Assembly (NCBI GenBank): GCA_041640715.1 | Contig: JBEPZU010000001.1 | Coordinates: forward strand, 164,449 to 228,448 | Direction of reading: 5' to 3' | Origin: DSFO01 sp041640715 | Lineage (GTDB): Archaea; Thermoproteota; Thermoprotei; Gearchaeales; Gearchaeaceae | Length of the DNA: 64,000 bases | In this document: one piece after another, positions 35,398 through 44,350 of the stretch | Position numbering within the stretch: the first letter of the stretch is position 1 | Layout of the letters: each line of letters opens with the position of its first letter | The notes under the pieces: model-generated | Databases searched by the model: none | What the model was told of the DNA's origin: nothing | What the model saw: the letters and a program-made list of their open reading frames with translations, nothing else | Made by a program: the position numbers and the translations under genes

Positions 35398-36195
35398 TCA
35401 ATAAATTATTTCTTTAATCTTCTTTGCTAATTCATCATTTCCTGTAGCTAGAACTGCATGTCTATTGGTATCCAAGACATCCATCTCATCGAGATCTCCT
35501 TTATCTATGATTTCGATGTATCCTCCTGAGACCTTAACCATGAAGAGTCCTCCGATTACGTCTAGAAACCTAATCCTAGGGCTAGGAACTATGAAAGCAT
35601 CTAGCTTTCCAGAAGCTACATAAGCTAAATCCAATGCTATAGCTCCGAAAAATCTTATGTATCTTATAGCTTCCGATAGTCTCTTGATCCTTTCTATGTA
35701 AACAAGAGTGTCTTTGGTGAGTTTCATATCAATGCTAGCTATTGTTTCTCTTAATTCCACTACAGAAGAAGGTTTTACTTCTTCTTCGTTGAAATAAGTT
35801 TTATATCCATCACAAATGAAAATATCTCCGCTTATCAAATCTATAGTTCCAGAGGCTACTATATCCTTGAATTTTCTTCCTTTGGATATAGTTATAGTAC
35901 TAGCACAAAAAGGCACACCTCTATACACATTGGTGCTACCATCTACAGGGTCTATTATCACAATGCCTTCATTTCCTTCACCTTGGATTATACCTTTTTC
36001 TTCAGAGAGCAAAAGAGCTACTTTAGGCTTTATTTCTTGCACGATTGCATTTTCAACTATTTCATCGAAGCGGAAAGTTATATCGCCTCCATATCCTCTT
36101 GCAATTTTTTCCTTGAATCCCTGTTCTTTCTTTGAATTCTGGAATGTAAGATATGCTTTCCTAAGAGTGCTTTCTATTAATTCAACATAGGACAT
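35398..36195 (-). CDS. Inositol-1-monophosphatase / archaeal fructose-1,6-bisphosphatase family
   Basis: A 265-residue Mg-dependent, Li-sensitive phosphatase. The metal site is seen in LLSEEKG near residue 82 (Glu), IIDPVDGSTNVYRGVPFCA near 95-113, and IRFLDVIGGLFMV near 215 with the catalytic Asp. Archaeal members often act on both inositol-1-phosphate and fructose-1,6-bisphosphate. The gene lies 28 nt upstream of trpS on the same strand. Confidence 0.88.
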   Translation of the reverse strand: MSYVELIESTLRKAYLTFQNSKKEQGFKEKIARGYGGDITFRFDEIVENAIVQEIKPKVALLLSEEKGIIQGEGNEGIVIIDPVDGSTNVYRGVPFCASTITISKGRKFKDIVASGTIDLISGDIFICDGYKTYFNEEEVKPSSVVELRETIASIDMKLTKDTLVYIERIKRLSEAIRYIRFFGAIALDLAYVASGKLDAFIVPSPRIRFLDVIGGLFMVKVSGGYIEIIDKGDLDEMDVLDTNRHAVLATGNDELAKKIKEIIY

Positions 36196-36544
36196 GTGCT
36201 TCGCCTCTAACTAGAATTAAATTCATGGATTTAATAAGGAAAAATCAATGAAAAATTTTATCTTCAACAACTATGCAGGTTACTAGAATTCAGTTAAAAG
36301 TTAACGCTTACGAATAATTTAAGTGAAATTTTTTTCTATGGATTAGCTATTTAGGCTAATGAAAGCAAAATGCTGTTAAGGATAGGTTTTTTCATTGTTG
36401 GGTTGTCTTTTAAGTATGTTAGCATATTGAATAATTTCAGGGATGGTCACAAAATATTAATTAAACAAGGATGAATCTCATATTTGCACTAGAAGTGTTT
36501 TCAATAGAATCTGGAAGAAGTTTTTCATATTAAGTTCAGCTTAA
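36196..36544. other. Intergenic region upstream of the phosphatase gene and downstream of tRNA-Pro
   Basis: About 350 bp without a convincing gene. It is AT-rich, lacks the GC elevation expected of a structured RNA in this genome, and has no ORF over 60 codons. The part next to 36196 should contain the phosphatase promoter and the part next to 36544 the tRNA-Pro trailer. I see nothing else in it. Confidence 0.6.
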
Positions 36545-36618
36545 TGGGGTCGCCAGGATTTGAACCTGGGACCACGCGGTCCCAAGCCGCGCATTCTACC
36601 AAGCTAAACTACGACCCC
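36545..36618 (-). tRNA. tRNA-Pro (anticodon UGG)
   Basis: A 74-nt cloverleaf on the minus strand: acceptor GGGGTCG with CGACCCC plus discriminator A, anticodon stem CGCGG/CCGCG with loop CTTGGGA (anticodon TGG), and T arm CCAGG-TTCAAAT-CCTGG. No intron and no encoded CCA. An AT-rich TATA-like stretch (ATTTAAAAAATAA) lies upstream on the minus strand around 36628-36640. Confidence 0.95.
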
Positions 36619-36670
36619 CTTTATCATTATTTTTTAAATCGATTTTAATTCTTTTTCTTAATTATGCTTT

Positions 36671-37705
36671 GTGAATACTAAGGTAATAAAGGTTGATCCT
36701 ATAAATCCTTCAGAAGAGGATATCAAAGAGGCCGCAGAATTGATTGTTAAAGGTGAATTGGTGGTCTTTCCTACAGAAACGGTCTATGGCTTAGGAGCTG
36801 ATGCCACAAATTCCAATGCAGTCAAGAAAATTTTTTTGGTAAAGCGAAGACCTATAGATAATCCCATCATAGTCCACGTGAGCAGTGTTGAGGAGCTATA
36901 TGATGTAGCCAGCGAAGTTCCTAGCAAATTAATAGAACTCACTGATAGATTTTGGCCAGGTCCTTTGACTTTCATACTAAAAAGGAAGCCTAAGATAGTC
37001 CCAGAAGTATCTGCAGGTCTTGAAACTGTAGCTGTTAGAGCACCTGCCCATCCTGTGGCTCTATCTTTGATAAGGTTATCTGGAAGACCCATAGCAGCTC
37101 CCAGTGCAAATAAATCTGGTAAGCCTAGTCCTACGGAGGCAAAACACGTTTTAGAAGATTTAGGAGGGGAAATACCTTTGATACTCGATGCAGGAAAGAC
37201 TTTCTATGGTGTTGAATCGACAGTAATCGATCTAACAAGGGAACCTCCAGTACTCCTCAGACCGGGAGCATTTCCTTTAGAGGAACTTCAAAAAATTCTA
37301 GGTAAAATATTAGTTCCTTCTTTCGCTAGAGGTTTTTCCGAATTTGAAGGAGAAGTCATCTCTCCAGGTTTGAAATACAGACATTATGCTCCTGAAAAGC
37401 CTTTGATACTCGTTGAAGGTAAAGATTTGGTATCTAATATACGCGAATTATTAAGTCAATACAAGAAGGCTGGTTTGATATTGTCTAAGGAAACTGCTCA
37501 TTTCTTTAAGGATCATGAAAACCTCATGGTATTAGGCAGTAAAGAGAAACTATTCGAGGTCGCTTATAATTTATTTTCTTCTCTCAGAGAAATGGATAAA
37601 AGAGATGTAGAAGTCATAATAGTAGAAGGTATAGAAGAGAAAGGATTGGGCTTAGCTATAATGAATAGATTAAGGAAAGCTGCTAGTAAAAGGATAACGA
37701 ATTAA
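36671..37705 (+). CDS. sua5: Threonylcarbamoyl-AMP synthase (Sua5)
   Basis: A 344-residue Sua5. The YrdC domain is at residues 1-205, with VFPTETVYGLGADATNSNAVKKIF, KRRPIDNPIIVHV, RAPAHPVALSLI and SANKSGKPSPTEA. The Sua5 extension starts after the linker ISPGLKYRHYAPEKPL. It makes threonylcarbamoyl-AMP from Thr, bicarbonate and ATP for t6A37, the product used by KEOPS (Pcc1 at 853). The start is GTG at 36671. Confidence 0.94.
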   Translation: MNTKVIKVDPINPSEEDIKEAAELIVKGELVVFPTETVYGLGADATNSNAVKKIFLVKRRPIDNPIIVHVSSVEELYDVASEVPSKLIELTDRFWPGPLTFILKRKPKIVPEVSAGLETVAVRAPAHPVALSLIRLSGRPIAAPSANKSGKPSPTEAKHVLEDLGGEIPLILDAGKTFYGVESTVIDLTREPPVLLRPGAFPLEELQKILGKILVPSFARGFSEFEGEVISPGLKYRHYAPEKPLILVEGKDLVSNIRELLSQYKKAGLILSKETAHFFKDHENLMVLGSKEKLFEVAYNLFSSLREMDKRDVEVIIVEGIEEKGLGLAIMNRLRKAASKRITN

Positions 37706-37731
37706 TATATCCTAGTTTATTCTTTGATGCT

Positions 37732-38667
37732 ATGAAATATACCAGGCTAGGTGGTCTTGAAATAAAAGTTTCAGTGATCGGTTTAGGTTGCTGGCAATTC
37801 GGAGATCCCAACTGGGGCTGGGGGACTGAGCTAAATGAAGAAAAGGCTATCGAAATAATAAGAGAAGCCTATAATTTAGGAATAAACTTCTTCGATACTG
37901 CTGAGATATATGGAGAAGGTACTTCTGAAATAGTCCTAGGGAAGGCTTTAAAAGGGATTAGGGATGATGTAGTCATAGCTACTAAGGTAGCTCCTTTTCA
38001 CCTAAGATATAATGATGTGATTAAAGCATGCAATAAGAGCCTAGAAAGACTAGCTACTAATGTCATAGATCTTTATCAAATACACTGGCCTCATTTTTAT
38101 ATTCCGCTTAAAGAAACGGCTTCAGCTTTAGATGAACTTTATAAACAAGGCAAGATAAGGGCAGTAGGTGTTAGCAATTTTCCCGTTGCGCTAATAAAGG
38201 AGTTGAGAAAACATTTAAAATACGCTCCTTTGGTTTCTAACCAAGTCCAATATAATCTCCTAGAACGTTTGGTGGAGAAGGAAATAAAGAGATATGCTAG
38301 GCTTAATAAGATGAGTATAATAGCATATAGTCCTTTAGCCCAAGGTCTTTTGACAGGTAAATATAATCCTAGCAATGTACCCCAAGATCCAATAAGGAAG
38401 AACAAAGCTTTGTTTAAAAAAGAAAATTTAGAGAAAATCTCTAGTGTATTAAAAGAACTAGAAATCATAGCTTCTAGATACGGTAAGAAGATTAATCAAA
38501 TAGCTTTAAACTGGCTTATATCCCATCCTGATGTAATAGCAATACCTGGTGCAAAAAACTTAGAGCAACTCAAGGAGAATGCAGCTTCTGCAGATTTCGA
38601 GCTTAAAAGGAAAGATTTTCAGGAAATTTCTAGACTCACAGAGAATCTAAATTTGGATTATTTTTAA
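37732..38667 (+). CDS. Aldo/keto reductase
   Basis: A 311-residue TIM-barrel oxidoreductase. The catalytic tetrad is visible: Asp and Tyr in FFDTAEIYGEGTSEIVLG near residues 53-70, Lys in IATKVAPFH near 85, and His in LYQIHWPHFYIPL near 120. The C-terminal NADP-binding part has AIPGAKNLEQLKENAAS. The substrate is not predictable. The gene follows sua5 by 26 nt. Confidence 0.9.
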   Translation: MKYTRLGGLEIKVSVIGLGCWQFGDPNWGWGTELNEEKAIEIIREAYNLGINFFDTAEIYGEGTSEIVLGKALKGIRDDVVIATKVAPFHLRYNDVIKACNKSLERLATNVIDLYQIHWPHFYIPLKETASALDELYKQGKIRAVGVSNFPVALIKELRKHLKYAPLVSNQVQYNLLERLVEKEIKRYARLNKMSIIAYSPLAQGLLTGKYNPSNVPQDPIRKNKALFKKENLEKISSVLKELEIIASRYGKKINQIALNWLISHPDVIAIPGAKNLEQLKENAASADFELKRKDFQEISRLTENLNLDYF

Positions 38668-38693
38668 GGCTTCCTTTTATTATTTTTTTATTC

Positions 38694-40565
38694 ATGAAAT
38701 TCAAATTTATAAGCGGTTGTAGTAGCGGTAAGCCAAATTTATTCTTATTAATCAAGAATGGAAGAAAGGCTGCGGTTTTTGATTGTGGTTTTCAAACTGA
38801 AATGCCAGATTTCAGCAAGATAGAAGAAGAAGTAGAAGAGATTTTTATAACGCATGGTCACGCAGATCACATAGGAGGTTTAACATTACTCAAGCAAATG
38901 TTTCCAAATGCTAAAATTTACATGAGTGAACCTACGAGTGAAATAGGTAAAATAACGATCAGTAGCCTAGAAATAAAGGATAGATATAGAATACCTCCAA
39001 AAGAGATAGAAGCAACTATGAATAGCGTTGAATTCATAAAAGAAGGCTCGATAGTTAAATTTGACGATTATAAAGTGATGGCTCTTCGTGCAGGACATTT
39101 ATTAGGCGCTCTATCTTATTTGATCAAATTCGATTCGAATTCGATTCTTTATACTGGAGATGTAAGCTTATTTGAGTTACCTCTTGCAGGCAAGTTTGAG
39201 GCACCTTTAACAAACGTTGATGTAGTAATTTCAGAGAGCAATTTCACCATAGGCATGGATAGTTTCAATGAAACTATAGAAAAAATTGCCCGTCTAGTGG
39301 TTTCTGCTATAAAATTAAAAGGTAAAGTTATATTTCCTTTACCAGCGGCCGGAAGAGCACAGGAGATAGCTGCTTACCTAGCTTATAAAATCATAAACAA
39401 TGAAATGCCACATGCTACGATCTACGTTGATGGGAGTATAAGGGACGTGCTAAGAATATATGATGCTTATTCTTCAAATCTAAATGGCTATTTAGCTAGA
39501 TTATATCAACACATGAGGTCTTCAGGTTTAATAAAGCCCGTTCCTGATTACATGAGAAAAGATTTGGTGAAAAATGAAAAACCTCTAATTGTATTGACCA
39601 CTTCAGCGAATTTAAAGCATGGGCAAAGTCTATTTTACGTTGAGGAAGTTTTTTTGGATGAAAATGCAACCGTATTGTTCACAGGAAGGGTTGATGAAAA
39701 GACAATAGCTAAAAGAATATTATTATCGAAAAAAGGCGAATTGATAGATTTCAAGGGGGTAGCTCTTAGCAGGAAATGTAATGTAGTGTTATATGAGCTG
39801 AATGAGCACGGAAATGTGACGGATTTGATAAATCTATTAAAAAGAATATCCGTCAAGGCCTTGATCCTAGTACATGGAAATGAACTCGTAAAGAATTATC
39901 TATCGCAATTTCTCTTGAAGGAAAATCCAAGATTTGCGTTAGCGGATCCACTTGAAGGCGATGTAATAAATATAACAAGTTTGATTAAGGTATCTAAACT
40001 AATAAAGTTTATAGAGGATGAAGAATTTTTTGAGGCTTTATTGGAAAGATTGATATATGCTATAAAAAGCGATTATGAAAAAAATGAAAAGATAAATAAA
40101 GAATATTTAGAAGAATTTTTAGAGAAAAATGATTTATTAATAGAATTAAGAAATTTAGAAAGAATTAAATTATTGTTTTTTATCTTTTTCAGATATGCTA
40201 CTAAGGCTTCATATAAAAATTATAAAATAGATTTCAAATTTGTAGCAGATATACTCGAGGTGTTATCAGAATTAATAACCGAAGTTATGGGGAAAAGCGC
40301 TGTCAATAAGCTTTTCCAACAACTCAATGAAACTGCTCCTAAATTCTTTAAAAACTTAATTTTGAGAGGAGGTACAATGAAGGCACACCTAGGTATCGAA
40401 ATAATTTCCATGGAAAATCTTAAGGAAATTCTTGAAAATTTCAACACCAATTTCTCGAGGTTTGGAGTAAATGCGCCTGATATATCTAAGATAAAGAAGT
40501 TATGCGAACAAGAAATCGCAAGCGATAAGAATTTAAAAGCAAATTATGAACGAGTTTTCGGTTAG
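38694..40565 (+). CDS. Beta-CASP metallo-beta-lactamase nuclease with extra C-terminal helical domain
   Basis: A 623-residue protein. The MBL zinc motif is THGHADHIGGL near residues 53-63, then H in AGHLLGA near 128 and D in YTGDVSLF near 152. The beta-CASP region follows (PLPAAGRAQEIAAYLAYKI, TTSANLKHGQS, ILVHGNE). This is the CPSF73/RNase J-type RNA nuclease group. From about residue 430 on there are some 190 residues of helical, Lys/Glu-rich sequence that I cannot match to the usual RNase J or aCPSF domains; no KH domain is present at the N-terminus. Probably an RNA processing nuclease of unknown target. Confidence 0.82.
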   Translation: MKFKFISGCSSGKPNLFLLIKNGRKAAVFDCGFQTEMPDFSKIEEEVEEIFITHGHADHIGGLTLLKQMFPNAKIYMSEPTSEIGKITISSLEIKDRYRIPPKEIEATMNSVEFIKEGSIVKFDDYKVMALRAGHLLGALSYLIKFDSNSILYTGDVSLFELPLAGKFEAPLTNVDVVISESNFTIGMDSFNETIEKIARLVVSAIKLKGKVIFPLPAAGRAQEIAAYLAYKIINNEMPHATIYVDGSIRDVLRIYDAYSSNLNGYLARLYQHMRSSGLIKPVPDYMRKDLVKNEKPLIVLTTSANLKHGQSLFYVEEVFLDENATVLFTGRVDEKTIAKRILLSKKGELIDFKGVALSRKCNVVLYELNEHGNVTDLINLLKRISVKALILVHGNELVKNYLSQFLLKENPRFALADPLEGDVINITSLIKVSKLIKFIEDEEFFEALLERLIYAIKSDYEKNEKINKEYLEEFLEKNDLLIELRNLERIKLLFFIFFRYATKASYKNYKIDFKFVADILEVLSELITEVMGKSAVNKLFQQLNETAPKFFKNLILRGGTMKAHLGIEIISMENLKEILENFNTNFSRFGVNAPDISKIKKLCEQEIASDKNLKANYERVFG

Positions 40566-40602
40566 TATTTTTAAGTAATTCCTCTACAATACTAAAATGT
40601 GA

Positions 40603-40703
40603 GCGGGAGTCATCTAGCCTGGTCATGATGCCGGACTCATAATGCATGTTTGGGCAGGCATGCGTGGAATCCGGTGTCCCGGGTTCAAATCCCGGCTCCC
40701 GCA
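40603..40703 (+). tRNA. tRNA with anticodon CAU (Met elongator or Ile2), with intron
   Basis: A 101-nt gene: acceptor GCGGGAG with CTCCCGC and discriminator A; anticodon stem CCGGA/TCCGG with loop CTCATA-A; T arm CCCGG-TTCAAAT-CCCGG. A 27-nt intron at 40642-40668 follows position 37 and carries its own TGCATG/CATGCG stem. The bulge-helix-bulge is somewhat relaxed (CUCA opposite AGGU with one mismatch). It lacks initiator features (no A1-U72, no GGG/CCC anticodon stem). Elongator Met and Ile2 (C34 modified to agmatidine) cannot be separated by sequence alone. Confidence 0.9.
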
Positions 40704-40810
40704 CTATGATAAGAAAATCGATGTATTTGCGTTTTAAAATCTCAAATTAAGTTAAATCTAAATAGGTAATTACATTAATCTTTAATTTTTGCTTTGAGTA
40801 GTTAGTAAAT

Positions 40811-41866
40811 ATGAAAATAGCAGTAATAGGAGCAGGACCCGCAGGAGCCAATTGTGCTTACTGGGCTTCTAAGGAGGGTCATGAGGTCACCATATTCGAG
40901 AGGAATAAAATTTTAGCTTCAAAGCCATGCGGTGAAGGAGTTTTTGGTGAAGCTTTTTCTTATACTCCCGTATCTCCTGAAGGTTCCAAATGGGCATTGA
41001 ACTACATACATAGAGTAGCTATTTATCATAATAATGAACTCATAACCGATGTCGATACTTCTCCCTTCACGGGATACATAGTAAATAAAAGGCTATTTTT
41101 AGAAGATATTCTCGACTCAGCCATCGATTTGGGGGCGAAATTTAGAAGGGAGGAATTTAAAGGAGCAGAAGACTACGACTTAATAGTAGACGCAGGAGGA
41201 TACACTTCGACTTTTGCGAGAAGAAAGGGTTTATCTTTCACAGGATACAAGTTGGCTCCTGCGATGAGAGGATATGGTGTGACGAATAAAATAAGGGATG
41301 ATACGATATATTTTGAAGTATATCCTTTCGGTTATTCTTGGATATTTCCCTACGGCAAAGGAACTTGTAACTTCGGTGTAGGAGGTCACATAACATCGAA
41401 ATCATTAATGATAGAAAGGCTCTATCGTTTTTTAAAAATATTCGATGTAGAGATTAAAAGCAAGATAGAAGGTGCTTCGTTTCCTGCAACGGGTCCTTTG
41501 GAAAAACTTAGAATTGGAAATGTTGTAGTAGCTGGAGATACAGCAGGCATGGTGATGCCTATAAGCGGTGAGGGCATTCGGTTCGCTTTATATGCGGGTA
41601 AAATCTGCTTCAGGGAAGATTATGAGAAACTCTTTTCAGAGAAGTATGGTAGAAAATTGAAGGAGGGTAAAAAGATTTTGGAATATTGGCTAAATTTAAA
41701 CGAGGAGGAGATCAAGGAGTTAATAAAAAGATTAAGTCCAATAACTTTGGCCAAGGCTTTCTTAGAAGGTGAAAAACCAAGCGTATTAGAAGGAATGAAG
41801 TTGATCAGTAAACCCAAAATGATTGGAAAAGCTCTAAGATATGTTTATTTAAGTTCTTCAAAGTAA
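40811..41866 (+). CDS. Geranylgeranyl reductase-family FAD oxidoreductase
   Basis: A 351-residue flavoprotein. The dinucleotide motif GAGPAGANCAYWAS is at residues 7-20, followed by EVTIFERN. KPCGEG near 38-43 is the typical (Y/P)xCGEG motif of archaeal geranylgeranyl reductases, and GDTAGMVMPISGEGIRFAL near 238 is the FAD-phosphate motif. It probably saturates the isoprenoid chains of archaeal lipids or quinones, downstream of the prenyl synthase at 7423. It is shorter than some homologues (about 390-450). Confidence 0.85.
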   Translation: MKIAVIGAGPAGANCAYWASKEGHEVTIFERNKILASKPCGEGVFGEAFSYTPVSPEGSKWALNYIHRVAIYHNNELITDVDTSPFTGYIVNKRLFLEDILDSAIDLGAKFRREEFKGAEDYDLIVDAGGYTSTFARRKGLSFTGYKLAPAMRGYGVTNKIRDDTIYFEVYPFGYSWIFPYGKGTCNFGVGGHITSKSLMIERLYRFLKIFDVEIKSKIEGASFPATGPLEKLRIGNVVVAGDTAGMVMPISGEGIRFALYAGKICFREDYEKLFSEKYGRKLKEGKKILEYWLNLNEEEIKELIKRLSPITLAKAFLEGEKPSVLEGMKLISKPKMIGKALRYVYLSSSK

Positions 41867-41874
41867 TCTTTTTA

Positions 41875-42843
41875 ATGACAGGATGGGTAGAAATACTAAC
41901 AGCAAAACAAGCACGGTTCTTTAAATACTTCATAGAAAAATACGGGTTATACGCTACTACGAGAGAATATAGTGAATGCAATGTTGCTATAAAACATCTA
42001 AATTTAGATTGTAAGATTTTAGGGAGACATGGAAGAAACGTCTTAGAGAAATTGGTCTATAGCGTAGAAAGATCCCAAGAATTACTGAAATGGTTCTTAG
42101 ATAAAAAGCCTAAATTTTTGATAGCTCACGGAAGTGTAGAAGGTTCTAGAATAGCTTTCCAAGCAGGTATTCCGATCTTTGATTTCAACGATTCCCCTGA
42201 ATCAGTTTTCGTTTCACGTTTGACCTCCGCTTTGGCTAGCTACATGATAGTTCCTAAAGGTTGTGGCGAGGAATTCAAAAAATATGGCGCCCAAAGGGTT
42301 ATAGAATATGATGGTTTAACCCCAGTAACTTGGCTCAAAAGACATGTCTATGATCTTGAAAACGTTAAGGGTCTTTTAGACGATAATAAAACAAACGTGC
42401 TGATAAGAGAGCCTGCTTATTTAGCTTCCCATATAGAAGCGCCGGATGAATTATTTTTAAGATTGGTGAAGGAATTAAATAAAATTTCAGACCAAATTAA
42501 CTTAATAGTGCTTAAAAGATACAAAGGAGAATTTTTAGACTTGCCTACTCTATTGACAAAGACTGATATAGTGATAGCCACAGGATCTATAGTAGGGGAA
42601 GCAATTGTAAGTGGCGTTCCTTTAGTAATAGATTATCTGCCCATAGTTCAAAAAATGTATGAAAGATTCCTAAAGGAAGACTTTTTCTTCCATGCTAAGG
42701 ATTTGGATAGCATAATATCCAAAATTAAGGCTTTTCTAAAAGTATCTATGAATAGAAGAGAACCTTTATACAACAAAATGGAGGATCCTTTGGAAATATT
42801 TGATGAGTTAATAAAGAATGAATACCAACATCTTCTAACGTGA
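41875..42843 (+). CDS. DUF354 family protein (GT-B glycosyltransferase-like)
   Basis: A 322-residue protein resembling the archaeal DUF354 family, which has a two-Rossmann GT-B-like fold. Features are the N-terminal WVEILTAKQARFF, a central FDFNDSPESVFVSRLTSALAS, YDGLTPVTWLKRHVYD and the C-terminal DIVIATGSIVGEAIVSGVPLV that resembles the nucleotide-sugar site. No enzymatic activity is established that I know of. It follows the reductase by 8 nt and overlaps the next gene by 4 nt (GTGA). Confidence 0.75.
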   Translation: MTGWVEILTAKQARFFKYFIEKYGLYATTREYSECNVAIKHLNLDCKILGRHGRNVLEKLVYSVERSQELLKWFLDKKPKFLIAHGSVEGSRIAFQAGIPIFDFNDSPESVFVSRLTSALASYMIVPKGCGEEFKKYGAQRVIEYDGLTPVTWLKRHVYDLENVKGLLDDNKTNVLIREPAYLASHIEAPDELFLRLVKELNKISDQINLIVLKRYKGEFLDLPTLLTKTDIVIATGSIVGEAIVSGVPLVIDYLPIVQKMYERFLKEDFFFHAKDLDSIISKIKAFLKVSMNRREPLYNKMEDPLEIFDELIKNEYQHLLT

Positions 42844-43808
42844 ACATAAGAGTCATAGGTGGGGAGACGCTAGGAAATAGGAGTTTATCTGTATACGTAG
42901 AATGCTCTGATCTCAACATATTAATAGACCCTGGCGTAGCCTTAGGCTATCGTTTCAATTTACTCCCTCATCCTTTGGAATACATCTCCTTAATTGAAAC
43001 TAGGAAGGAAATAGAGAACGTAGCAAGTCATGCTGATCTAATATTCATATCCCATTATCACTATGACCACTTTACGCCTTTCTGGGATGAAATCGACAAT
43101 TTATGGACTTTTGCTGATTCTGAAAGTGCTAAAAAAATATATTCTGGAAAGAGGGTTCTTCTGAAAAATCCCTTTGAAAATATTAATCTCAGCCAAAAGA
43201 ATAGGGCTTCTCAATTTTTGTCAAGGGTTAAGAGAATAGCTAGTAAAGTGGAAATAGCTGATTCCAAAATTCTAGAAGAGGATAAGGTGAAACTCAGGGT
43301 ATCAGCTCCTATGCCTCATGGCGAAGAAGGAACTCCTTTAGGATATGTGCTAATGCTTTGTATCGAAGATAAAGGAGATAAGTTCCTCTTTGCTTCAGAT
43401 GTAGAAGGTCCGATAAGTCAAAGGGTGTTGGATGAGATAATAAGGATTAGACCTAATTATTTGATGATAAGCGGTCCTCCTTTGTATCTCTTAGATACCA
43501 AATTAACGCGGGAGAATTTCTCAAGTGCAATTTTAAATTTGGAGAAGGTAACTGCCAATGTTGAAGTTCTAATCTTGGATCATCATTTATTAAGAAGTGA
43601 AGAGTCGCTAAAATATATAAAAGCGCTTAAAGAAGTGGCAGATTCAAACGGTAGCCTGCTCTTGACGAGATCTGAGTTTGCTGGTAAAGAAACAAAGATG
43701 CTTGAAGCTAATAGAAAGAAACTTTATGAAGAAATATCTCCTTCATCAGAATTTTTAAAATGGACTAAGAATAGGAAAGGATTGCCTCCTTTAGATAAGT
43801 CTTTTTAA
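42840..43808 (+). CDS. UPF0282 family metallo-beta-lactamase-fold protein
   Basis: A 322-residue MBL-fold protein of the archaeal UPF0282 type. The zinc motif is ISHYHYDHFTPF near residues 73-84. It also has PMPHGEEGTPLGYVL near 158, FASDVEGPIS near 185 and ILDHHLLRSEE near 245, which distinguish UPF0282 from RNase Z and beta-CASP. Function is unknown; hydrolase activity is inferred from the fold. The GTG start overlaps the DUF354 stop. It is the last gene of a three-gene unit. Confidence 0.82.
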   Translation: MNIRVIGGETLGNRSLSVYVECSDLNILIDPGVALGYRFNLLPHPLEYISLIETRKEIENVASHADLIFISHYHYDHFTPFWDEIDNLWTFADSESAKKIYSGKRVLLKNPFENINLSQKNRASQFLSRVKRIASKVEIADSKILEEDKVKLRVSAPMPHGEEGTPLGYVLMLCIEDKGDKFLFASDVEGPISQRVLDEIIRIRPNYLMISGPPLYLLDTKLTRENFSSAILNLEKVTANVEVLILDHHLLRSEESLKYIKALKEVADSNGSLLLTRSEFAGKETKMLEANRKKLYEEISPSSEFLKWTKNRKGLPPLDKSF

Positions 43809-43834
43809 AGATCTTCACGTTTATAGAAATGAAT

Positions 43835-43874
43835 TAAGTTTAGTGGTATTCGCTTTCTAATACCACTAAACTTA
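43835..43874. repeat. Perfect 16-bp inverted repeat (hairpin) next to tRNA-Arg
   Basis: TAAGTTTAGTGGTATT at 43835-43850 is exactly complementary to AATACCACTAAACTTA at 43859-43874, with an 8-nt loop. It lies 2 nt from the 3' end of tRNA-Arg and 26 nt after the UPF0282 stop, so transcripts from both sides would form it. Confidence 0.9.
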
Positions 43875-43876
43875 TA

Positions 43877-43949
43877 CGGGCCCAATGGGATTCGAACCCA
43901 TGCCATTGGCTCCGAAGGCCAACGCTCTATCCTGCTAAGCTATGGGCCC
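43877..43949 (-). tRNA. tRNA-Arg (anticodon UCG)
   Basis: A 73-nt cloverleaf on the minus strand: acceptor GGGCCCA/TGGGCCC with discriminator G, anticodon stem TTGGC/GCCAA with loop CTTCGGA (anticodon TCG), and T arm CATGGG-TTCGAAT-CCCATT. No intron and no encoded CCA. The trailer begins TATAAG and runs straight into the 16-bp hairpin. Confidence 0.95.
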
Positions 43950-44023
43950 TAAGAATTTATCATTAGAACAAAACTTAAATGTTAGCAGAATTTATTAAAA
44001 AGAAAAAGGAGATATAAGCTTAG

Positions 44024-44350
44024 ATGGTCAAAGGAATTAGAGAAGATATATTGTTTCATAATACTGTTGATTTGTGGATAAGTTATTGTGAAGCTTATAA
44101 TTTAGAATGGAATGATATAAATGGCTATTTGGCTTTCATAGATCATTTGAAATCTTTAGGTATCAAGATGACACCGATGAATTTATGTATAAAAGAGACG
44201 GGAGGCCTTTACGAGAGAGGTAAGAAGAAGACGGATTTCTTGGATAAGCTAAGTAAGGCTAAAGTTAGTAAAGTTGTATATACAGTAAAGCATGATGAAA
44301 AATTAAGATCTATACTCAAAGAGTATTTCCTGAGAATCAATGAGAAATGA
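44024..44350 (+). CDS. Small conserved-looking protein coupled to SRP54
   Basis: A 108-residue protein I cannot name. It is mostly alpha-helical with a mixed C-terminal half (NLCIKETGGLYERGKKKTDF, KVVYTVKHDEKLRSILKEY). No zinc cluster or membrane helix is visible. The last four bases overlap the SRP54 start (ATGA), suggesting coupled translation. The preceding AAAAAGGAGATATA is a good ribosome binding site. It might be a small RNA- or ribosome-binding factor by context only. Confidence 0.65.
   Translation: MVKGIREDILFHNTVDLWISYCEAYNLEWNDINGYLAFIDHLKSLGIKMTPMNLCIKETGGLYERGKKKTDFLDKLSKAKVSKVVYTVKHDEKLRSILKEYFLRINEK

Noticed and set aside
36196..36544. SRP RNA, RNase P RNA or other structured RNA in the largest spacer
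   Set aside because: No GC-rich helical sequence, unlike the tRNA genes of this window.
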